From: Oscillospiraceae bacterium
GTDB lineage: Bacteria; Bacillota_A; Clostridia; Oscillospirales; Oscillospiraceae
Length of the DNA: 13,478 nt
Direction: 5' to 3'
Assembly (NCBI GenBank): GCA_017381835.1
Contig: JAFOBK010000074.1
Coordinates: 1-13,478 of the forward strand
Of the stretch, positions 1 to 4,899 are shown in pieces. Made by a program: the position numbers and the translations under genes. Every line of letters begins with the position of its first letter. Position 1 is the first letter of the stretch. A model generated the notes under the pieces. That model made no database searches. It was not told the DNA's origin and saw nothing but the letters and a program-made list of their open reading frames with translations.

Positions 1-177
1 ATTATAGCCCAGGTACTTCAGTGCCTTCTCCAGGATATCCTCCATGATGTAGGTACGCAGGTTACCGATATGCGCAAAGTGGTACACAGTGGGGCCACAG
101 GTGTACATCTTCACCACATCGGGAGAATTGGGCTGAAACAGTTCTTTCTTATGAGTCAGGGAATTATAAAGATACAT
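1..177 (-). CDS. cysS: Cysteinyl-tRNA synthetase, N-terminal part (runs off the left edge)
   Basis: Cytoplasmic class I aminoacyl-tRNA synthetase that charges tRNA-Cys with cysteine using ATP. Only the first 59 residues are present. They contain the zinc-ligand/active-site stretch [16 protein letters not shown] at about residues 24-39: TCGPTVY carries the conserved zinc-binding Cys, and HIGN is the HIGH-type ATP motif in the form usual for CysRS. The ATG at 175-177 is preceded by a strong ribosome binding site (GGAGGAAATCAAT before the ATG). The gene lies 37 bp downstream of the DUF805 gene, with no promoter or terminator visible in the gap, so both are probably transcribed from the T-box leader at 598-800. 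Family assignment is firm; the rest of the protein cannot be judged. Confidence 0.95.
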   Translation of the reverse strand, partial: MYLYNSLTHKKELFQPNSPDVVKMYTCGPTVYHFAHIGNLRTYIMEDILEKALKYLGYN

Positions 178-214
178 ATTGATTTCCTCCATATGATATT
201 TACAGTAAAGTTAT

Positions 215-580
215 TTAATATCCGTCAGTACTGTGGGTACTCCTGGAAAATAAACGGGCGAAAAAAGCAATATAGCCAATTACCGGAAGTAACAGCCACA
301 AGAAACTTTTCGGGGAATATCCAGCATCCCTCAGGCGGCGAACCGTGATCGCCAAACATGGTGATAAGGAAACGAGGCTGAATATAGAAAGAAAAATTTC
401 TAATAAGTCAGATGCACTTTGTGCATTCACATGAAAGCAGCTTATCAAAACAATGCATGAAGTAACTGTAATGAGAAAACCCGAAATGATCAGCCACATC
501 CATGCATTTGAAAACTCAGAAACGGTACTGTATCCCTTAAAGTCAGTGTATCGCTTCCAAAAATTCAGGTAATCCTTCAT
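215..580 (-). CDS. DUF805 family small membrane protein
   Basis: A 121-residue integral membrane protein. It shows the DUF805 layout: an N-terminal amphipathic segment with aromatic residues (KDYLNFWKRYTDF), hydrophobic spans at about 26-50 and 58-76, the family signature AITVRRLRDAGYSP near residues 77-90, and a final hydrophobic span (FLWLLLPVIGYIAFFARLF). The function of DUF805 proteins is not established. The ATG at 578-580 was chosen because AGGAGG lies 6 nt before it; a longer frame starting at 607 would begin inside the T-box terminator hairpin. It is the first gene after a cysteine T-box leader and directly precedes cysS, so its expression should rise when tRNA-Cys is uncharged. That context hints at a link with cysteine or cystine supply, but nothing in the sequence proves it. 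Confidence 0.85.
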   Translation of the reverse strand: MKDYLNFWKRYTDFKGYSTVSEFSNAWMWLIISGFLITVTSCIVLISCFHVNAQSASDLLEIFLSIFSLVSLSPCLAITVRRLRDAGYSPKSFLWLLLPVIGYIAFFARLFSRSTHSTDGY

Positions 581-595
581 GCAGTGCCTCCTAAT

Positions 596-635
596 AAATA
601 AAAACACCTCTTATGCCACAACAGCACAAGAGGCG
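596..635 (-). terminator. T-box intrinsic terminator
   Basis: On the minus strand, CGCCTCTTGTGC (624-635) pairs with GCATAAGAGGTG (605-616) over 12 positions, with two G-T pairs and a 7-nt loop, followed by TTTTTATTT. It lies between the T-box core and the ribosome binding site of the DUF805 gene, where the regulated terminator of a T-box leader is expected. Confidence 0.88.
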
Positions 636-800
636 GGTCATATAAAACTCGCGGTTCCACTCTCATTTATCACTTAAACACAGAAAGCTCGCTCCCGGAC
701 GCACATTCACTGCATAGACACCGCCTGGGCTTTCAGCCGCTGACCCTGGCTCTCTGAAGGATTAATGCAGTTACTATTTCCGTTCACAGCGATATTCGAT
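598..800 (-). promoter_or_regulatory. T-box riboswitch leader, cysteine type
   Basis: Read on the minus strand, this leader has the T-box core TGGAACCGCG (650-659), preceded by AGAG that can pair with the CCTCT of the following terminator arm. Stem I shows AGTA (772-775) followed by ACTGCAT (765-771), which pairs with ATGCAGT (709-715) followed by GAA (706-708). This is the AGUA/GAA loop E arrangement that places the specifier right after GAA. The triplet there is TGT (703-705), a Cys codon; a TGC (701-703) overlaps it two bases further on. An apical GCTGAAAG loop is closed by GCC/GGC and GGG/CCC pairs. Known T-box mechanism: uncharged tRNA pairs with the specifier and stabilises the antiterminator. 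A Cys identity fits the downstream cysS. Confidence 0.9.
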
Positions 801-807
801 TGGACAT

Positions 808-837
808 ATTCTAACATTTCAGAATGGGCATTGTCAA
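808..837 (-). promoter_or_regulatory. Promoter of the T-box/DUF805/cysS operon
   Basis: On the minus strand, TTGACA (832-837) is a perfect -35. It is followed by an 18-nt spacer and TAGAAT (808-813), preceded by TGT, giving an extended -10. The predicted start near 801 places the whole T-box in the leader. Confidence 0.82.
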
Positions 838-867
838 GGACTTCATCATCCTAAATTGAGTTTTCCA

Positions 868-896
868 TTGATACTTTCACAAAATCATGATATAGT
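868..896 (+). promoter_or_regulatory. Promoter of the DUF3298 lipoprotein gene
   Basis: TTGATA (868-873), a 17-nt spacer and TATAGT (891-896) preceded by TGA form a sigma-A promoter with an extended -10. It sits about 20 nt before the ribosome binding site of the lipoprotein gene and is divergent from the T-box promoter. The 581-926 interval therefore holds the T-box leader and two back-to-back promoters, and no gene. Confidence 0.72.
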
Positions 897-926
897 ATAT
901 GGAAATTACCCACGGAGGAAGTAAAA

Positions 927-2102
927 ATGAGAAAATTATGCGTAATTTTACTTTGTATCGCTCTGCTGCTGGCGGGTTGTACAGCAAAGGCACCCCCCAC
1001 AGGAACTATCCCGCCGGTGGTGCCTGAGAGTGTACCTGCTGAAACAGAACCGGTTATTCCGGAATCTGAACCACAGACTGAAGCGCCTCCAGTTGCGGAA
1101 CCGGAAAGCACTGCCCTGCTGGCGGTTTCTGTTCCTGCCCTTTCCGAACAGTTTATTTTGGAAAACGGAACCACACTTTTTACCTATACTGCTCAGCATA
1201 TGGAACTGATCCTGCCGGATGAAGAAGTCGCTGACCGGGTAATCCTGGATTTTCTCAATCGCGTTGATAAAGCACGGTCTGACTCTGAATCTGTTCTGTT
1301 GGCAGCAAAGAATGCCTATCAGCCGGACTCCAGCTGGACACCCTATTTCTACCAGATCATCTACAGCCCCACCAGAATTGACCATGGTGTCTTAAGTTTA
1401 TTTGGCACAAGAAGCAGTTACAGCGGCGCCGTCCACGGTAATTTAAGTTGTGTCAGTGCCAACTATGATCTGACTACCGGTGATGTACTGACCTTAGGCA
1501 GTATTATGCATGCCGATAGCACCAAGGATGCTTTCATCAGCCTGATTATCGAGAAGCTGTCCGAATCCGCTGAGGAACTGCAGCTGTTCCCCGGATTTGA
1601 AGACGGAGTCCGCAGCCGTTTAGGCGGTGATGAGAATCTTTATGAAGATTTCTATTTCACCGGTACCGGTCTTTCTTTCTTCTTTGCTCCCTATGAAATT
1701 GCGCCTTATTCCGCCGGTGTCATTACTGTGGAGATCCCCTACAGTGAGCTTCCCGGTCTGATTTATGATGGCTACTTCCCTGCTGAGCGCGAGCGTATTG
1801 AAGGCACTATGCTGACCGGCACCTTTATGGATACTGACATGGAACAGTTTAACAATATGGCTGAGGTAAATCTCGTCACCGGCGAAGAACTGATGGTTGT
1901 CTACCCCGAAGGCCGTGTGGAAGACATCCGCATCCATGTTGCAGGTGACGGCAAGAATATGCCTGACTACACCGTGTTTGCTGCGCTGGAAATGTCTTTC
2001 CGCAATGCAGTTGTTATCAGCCTTTCGGAGCACCAGATGGAGAAGATATCCGTATTGTACTCTACCGGGGAAAAAGTAGAAACAATACCCTTGGTAAAAT
2101 AA
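927..2102 (+). CDS. Lipoprotein with DUF4163/DUF3298 (RsiV-like) domain
   Basis: A 391-residue secreted lipoprotein, probably anchored to the outer face of the membrane. The signal peptide has a lipobox LLAGC with the lipidated Cys at position 18. A Pro/Glu-rich linker of about 45 residues follows. The folded part holds a DUF4163-like region (about 70-165) leading into a DUF3298 domain (about 170-275), recognisable from SYSGAVHGN, the DLTTGDVLTLGSIM stretch, and FFFAPYEIAPYSAG with IPYSEL. About 100 further residues form a C-terminal part I do not recognise. DUF3298 also occurs in RsiV, the lysozyme-binding anti-sigma factor, but there is no cytoplasmic anti-sigma segment or sigma gene here, so RsiV function should not be assumed. 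The start has GGAGG upstream, within CACGGAGGAAGTAAAA. Monocistronic, with its own promoter and terminator. Confidence 0.88.
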   Translation: MRKLCVILLCIALLLAGCTAKAPPTGTIPPVVPESVPAETEPVIPESEPQTEAPPVAEPESTALLAVSVPALSEQFILENGTTLFTYTAQHMELILPDEEVADRVILDFLNRVDKARSDSESVLLAAKNAYQPDSSWTPYFYQIIYSPTRIDHGVLSLFGTRSSYSGAVHGNLSCVSANYDLTTGDVLTLGSIMHADSTKDAFISLIIEKLSESAEELQLFPGFEDGVRSRLGGDENLYEDFYFTGTGLSFFFAPYEIAPYSAGVITVEIPYSELPGLIYDGYFPAERERIEGTMLTGTFMDTDMEQFNNMAEVNLVTGEELMVVYPEGRVEDIRIHVAGDGKNMPDYTVFAALEMSFRNAVVISLSEHQMEKISVLYSTGEKVETIPLVK

Positions 2103-2106
2103 TTGC

Positions 2107-2147
2107 AAAGTGCACAGTTCACCAAGAACTGTGCACTTTTTTATTTT
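2107..2147 (+). terminator. Intrinsic terminator of the lipoprotein gene, overlapping the end of the convergent symporter gene
   Basis: A perfect 14-bp stem, AAAGTGCACAGTTC (2107-2120) with GAACTGTGCACTTT (2126-2139), has loop ACCAA and is followed on the plus strand by TTTATTTT. On the minus strand the hairpin contains the symporter stop codon (2119-2121). The sequence after it (TGCAATTATTTT) is a weaker U-tract, so termination may be partly bidirectional. Confidence 0.9.
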
Positions 2148-3495
2148 GGAAACAGTCAATTTCAGCTATAAATCTTGGCATCAGCAGCAATAAAGCAAAT
2201 AAATTCGGCAGTGCCATTAAGGCATTCAAAATTTCTGCGATTACCCAAACAACGGCCGTATTCATGACTGCTCCGATAATAACCGCAAATGCCTGAACCC
2301 AAACAAAGTAATTCCATACCCTATCTCCTAGCAGGAATTGCGCACATCTGGCACCGTATAAACCCCACCCAAGAATCGTTGCAAAGGCAAATACGCAGGA
2401 GAGTACCGTTAAGACGATTCTGCACCAGTTACCATATACTGAAGAAAATGCATCCAATGTTAGTTTCATGCCGGGATCAGTACCATACGCAATGGATATA
2501 TCACTGCACAAAATTACCAGCGCTGTTAATGTACAAATTACAACCGTATCCAGGAACACCTCAATCATTCCCATAAGTCCCTGCTGCACTGGTGTTACCG
2601 ACGCTGCGGATGCATGTGCTATAGCTGCTGTACCCATTCCCGCTTCATTTGTAAATACACCCCTGGACATCCCGACACGCAGAGTTAGCAGCATAGAGGA
2701 TAACATGCCGCAAGTTACACTTCGGGGATGAAACGCACCGGAAACAATCGCAGCAAATGCATCCGGTATTGCCCAATACCGCATGACAAGTGCGCCAATT
2801 GCCAACAGTATGTACAAAGCAGATGCAGCAGGAATTAACTTCTCAGCCCAGTTTCCAACACTATTCGCACCGCTTCGAAAAGCAACGGTAATCAGAATTG
2901 CCATTATCATGCCAAGAATAAGCGTTTGCTTTGCGCCAAACGGGAGTTGAAATCCATTCGCTATACTTTTGAATCCATCCATAACAGCATTGACTTGCGT
3001 TGCATTTCCAACGCCAAAGGATGCTACCACACCGAAGAACGCATAAATGTAGGCTAAAATGTGGTATTTCTTGTCCAGTCCCAGGGTAATCATGTGCATC
3101 GTACCACCTGCATACTCCCCTGCTGTATTTTTCCGGCGGTAGACTACGGCCAGAGTTACCTCTGCCATTTTGGTAATCATACCAAGAAAGGCAGATACCC
3201 ACATCCAAAAGACAACACCGGGACCACCAATGGCAATCGCACCGGCAACACCGGCTATATTTCCGGTGCCAACCGTTGCAGCAAGTGCCGTGCATAGTGC
3301 CCGGTATCCAGACACCCCATCTTCATTTTGACCTTTATTCCGAAAGCTTCCTATAAACTTTCGAACCGCAATTGGAAACAGCCTTATCTGTGCAAATCTG
3401 CTGCGTATACTTAGCAATATACCCACCACCAGAATCAAAATCATGGTAGGTACACCCCAAAGGACTTCATTTGCAAACTCTAAGATTTTAACCAT
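2119..3495 (-). CDS. AGCS family alanine/glycine:cation symporter
   Basis: An integral membrane transporter of the alanine or glycine:cation symporter family (Na_Ala_symp), expected to import small neutral amino acids with Na+ or H+. About 458 residues, the usual length, with some 10-11 hydrophobic spans. Conserved family sites are VGTGNIAGVA near residue 75 and RGVFTNEAGMGTAAIAHA near residue 278, the latter in the substrate/ion-binding core. Two starts are possible: GTG at 3501 and ATG at 3495. I prefer the ATG, which has GGTGTG 3 nt before it, although the ribosome binding site is weak either way. The start lies only 15 bp past the end of a strong terminator hairpin, leaving no room for a promoter between them. 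The stop codon is inside the terminator hairpin of the convergent lipoprotein gene. The exact substrate cannot be read from sequence. Confidence 0.92.
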   Translation of the reverse strand: MVKILEFANEVLWGVPTMILILVVGILLSIRSRFAQIRLFPIAVRKFIGSFRNKGQNEDGVSGYRALCTALAATVGTGNIAGVAGAIAIGGPGVVFWMWVSAFLGMITKMAEVTLAVVYRRKNTAGEYAGGTMHMITLGLDKKYHILAYIYAFFGVVASFGVGNATQVNAVMDGFKSIANGFQLPFGAKQTLILGMIMAILITVAFRSGANSVGNWAEKLIPAASALYILLAIGALVMRYWAIPDAFAAIVSGAFHPRSVTCGMLSSMLLTLRVGMSRGVFTNEAGMGTAAIAHASAASVTPVQQGLMGMIEVFLDTVVICTLTALVILCSDISIAYGTDPGMKLTLDAFSSVYGNWCRIVLTVLSCVFAFATILGWGLYGARCAQFLLGDRVWNYFVWVQAFAVIIGAVMNTAVVWVIAEILNALMALPNLFALLLLMPRFIAEIDCFQNKKVHSSW

Positions 3496-3504
3496 ATTCA
3501 CACC

Positions 3505-3543
3505 AAAATAAAAAGCCGTTTCTCATTTAGAGAAACGGCTTTT
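3505..3543 (-). terminator. Intrinsic terminator after the ArsC-like gene; possible attenuator of the symporter
   Basis: A perfect 14-bp stem (3511-3524 with 3530-3543, core GCCGTTTCTC/GAGAAACGGC) has a 5-nt loop. On the minus strand the stem itself ends in TTTT, and TATTTTGG follows. It lies 15 nt after the stop of the ArsC-like gene and ends about 15 nt before the symporter ATG. The plus-strand U-tract is poor, so it acts mainly on minus-strand transcription. Confidence 0.88.
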
Positions 3544-3558
3544 GTATCAAACATTCAA

Positions 3559-3900
3559 TTATTCCCAAGTCGCCCAAATTTCCGGGCAATAGCCAACGGT
3601 CACTTGCTTTCCGTTGCGAACAATAGGAGTACGCATCAGCTTAGGCTCGTCAAAGACTTTATCTTCCTTTGCCCGCACATCATCCATATATTTCATTAAG
3701 GTCACATCGGGATGGCTGCACTGCCAATCAATCAGATTGTCAATGCCACCGATACCCCGAAGAACAGCATCAAATTCCTTGCCGGAAAGTCCGAAACGAA
3801 TCAGATCCACAGACTGGAATTTGATTCTGCGTTCTTTGAAATAGCGCTCCGCTTTCTTTGTGTCGAAGCACTTATTTTTACCAAAAATCTGAATATTCAA
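3559..3900 (-). CDS. ArsC/Spx-superfamily thioredoxin-fold protein (YffB-like)
   Basis: A 113-residue cytoplasmic protein of the ArsC/Spx superfamily. The single N-terminal Cys11 sits in FGKNKCFDTKKAERYF, the position of the catalytic Cys in ArsC-like reductases. The C-terminal part has KLMRTPIVRNGKQVTVGY, whose Arg-Thr-Pro matches the conserved Arg/Pro site of the superfamily. It lacks the CxxC of redox-active Spx, so a small thiol-dependent reductase of the YffB type is more likely than a classical arsenate reductase or Spx regulator; the substrate is unknown. The best start is TTG at 3898-3900, because GGAGG lies 8 nt upstream. That TTG overlaps the truA stop in the form TTGA. No ars genes are nearby, so arsenic resistance is not supported by context. 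Confidence 0.85.
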   Translation of the reverse strand: MNIQIFGKNKCFDTKKAERYFKERRIKFQSVDLIRFGLSGKEFDAVLRGIGGIDNLIDWQCSHPDVTLMKYMDDVRAKEDKVFDEPKLMRTPIVRNGKQVTVGYCPEIWATWE

Positions 3901-4631
3901 TAGGTTACCTCCATAAGACAAAGGCCACAAGCTGGGATCAGATCGCCTGCCTGCGCTCTTGGTGCGCCGAAAAGGGATGGAATGCTGTCGGGTTTCCGCG
4001 CGCCTCTGCCAACCTCCAGAAGCGTTCCTACCATGATACGAACCATATGATGTAAAAATCCATTACCGGTTACTAAAAATTCAACCTCATTTTCCCTCTC
4101 GATGATTTCAAACTTTTCGATATAGCGAACTGTGGATTTTTTCATGTTCTTATTGGCACAGAAGGCAGAAAAGTCGTGTTCGCCAAGATAGGCCTTAGCA
4201 GCCACTTTCATAGCTTCTACGTCCAAAGCACCGGGACAAACATAGACAAATTTCCGATCAAACACGCAAGGATTGGTGCTGTTCCAAAGGCGGTAACGAT
4301 ATGTTTTGGTCTTTGCGTTCAAACGTGCATGGAATCTTGGCGAAACATTCTTACAGGAATATATGCCGATATCCCCCGGTAAATACATGCGAAGCTGCTG
4401 CAAAATCTCATCCGTTGGCATGGTGCTGTTGCAGTGAAAATTCGCAACCTGGCAAAAGGCATGCGTACCTGCATCCGTTCTGCCGCTTCCCGTGATCTCG
4501 ATTTCTTCACCTAAGATCCTGGATAAGGTTCTCTCAATTTTCCCTTGAACGGTATTGTCATTATTTGTAAGGCGCTGCCAACCCCGGTATCGGGTACCGT
4601 CATAGCAGATATCCAAACGAATATTACGCAT
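3897..4631 (-). CDS. truA: tRNA pseudouridine(38-40) synthase TruA
   Basis: Converts uridines 38, 39 and 40 in the anticodon arm of many tRNAs to pseudouridine. 244 residues, typical for TruA. The N-terminus shows CYDGTRYRGWQR; the catalytic loop ITGSGRTDAGTHA places the nucleophilic Asp at residue 53. The sequences FHARLNAKTKTYRYRLW and NGFLHHMVRIMVGTLLEVG are further hallmarks. The ATG at 4629-4631 lies inside the end of a preceding 38-codon ORF (overlap ATGCGTAA), and the TGA stop overlaps the TTG start of the ArsC-like gene, so all three are probably translationally coupled. The ribosome binding site is GAGAGGAAC, within the upstream ORF. Confidence 0.97.
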   Translation of the reverse strand: MRNIRLDICYDGTRYRGWQRLTNNDNTVQGKIERTLSRILGEEIEITGSGRTDAGTHAFCQVANFHCNSTMPTDEILQQLRMYLPGDIGIYSCKNVSPRFHARLNAKTKTYRYRLWNSTNPCVFDRKFVYVCPGALDVEAMKVAAKAYLGEHDFSAFCANKNMKKSTVRYIEKFEIIERENEVEFLVTGNGFLHHMVRIMVGTLLEVGRGARKPDSIPSLFGAPRAQAGDLIPACGLCLMEVTY

Positions 4632-4740
4632 AATACTTCAGTTCCTCTCTGGCCTCCCGCTCCGTATCCGCAGAAAATAAAAATCTGCCGTTTCCATCAT
4701 ACACCTGAATATGGCCGCCAACATACTTCACACAATACAT
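4624..4740 (-). CDS. Short unrecognised ORF upstream of and overlapping truA (38 aa)
   Basis: A 38-codon frame beginning MYCVKYVGG and containing a V-Y-D-G-N-G-R-F-L-F-S-A-D stretch, then a charged helix-like end (TEREAREELKYYA). The second of two in-frame ATGs (4738-4740) is preferred, because a very strong ribosome binding site (TAAGGAGG) lies 7 nt before it; the first ATG (4744-4746) touches that site. Its TAA stop overlaps the truA start by 8 nt (ATGCGTAA). The good ribosome binding site, sensible amino-acid composition and tight coupling favour a real small protein or a leader peptide that sets truA translation. I recognise no family. It is compact with alternating hydrophobic residues and has no signal peptide or membrane span. 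Confidence 0.6.
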   Translation of the reverse strand: MYCVKYVGGHIQVYDGNGRFLFSADTEREAREELKYYA

Positions 4741-4839
4741 AGCCATTCCTCCTTACGATTTCTGGCTATATTGTATCTGCGTTTTAGTCCAATATTTCGG
4801 TCTTATTCCAAGTGTGAGGGGAGTACTGTTTTCAAGAAA

Positions 4840-4868
4840 AGTGTATCATGATTTTGGATAACGCGCAA
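4840..4868 (-). promoter_or_regulatory. Candidate promoter of the small ORF/truA/ArsC-like operon
   Basis: On the minus strand, TTGCGC (4863-4868), a 17-nt spacer and TACACT (4840-4845) preceded by TGA form an extended -10. The -35 is imperfect. A start near 4833 would give a leader of about 90 nt. I see no clear terminator after copA (the TGA is at 4900-4902), so some copA readthrough into this operon is possible. Confidence 0.5.
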
Positions 4869-4899
4869 GTCTATGAATGCACAATGTGCAGATGTAAGT

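Noticed and set aside
927..2102. Lipoprotein considered as an RsiV-type anti-sigma factor
   Set aside because: It has a lipoprotein signal peptide and no cytoplasmic anti-sigma segment, and no sigma factor gene is adjacent; only the extracytoplasmic domain family is shared.
1620..2159. Minus-strand open frame of 179 codons opposite the lipoprotein gene
   Set aside because: Overlaps both the lipoprotein gene and the shared terminator; no start signal or family resemblance.
3559..3900. ArsC-like gene considered as part of an arsenic resistance locus
   Set aside because: No arsR, arsB or acr3 nearby and only a single active-site-type Cys; the neighbours are truA and an amino-acid symporter.
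4878..4890. Small palindrome TGCACA-A-TGTGCA after the copA stop
   Set aside because: The loop is too short for a stable RNA hairpin and no U-tract follows, so it is not a terminator. It lies just upstream of the candidate truA promoter, but one short copy is not enough to call an operator. A similar ATGCAC-TTT-GTGCAT inside the DUF805 gene is probably chance.
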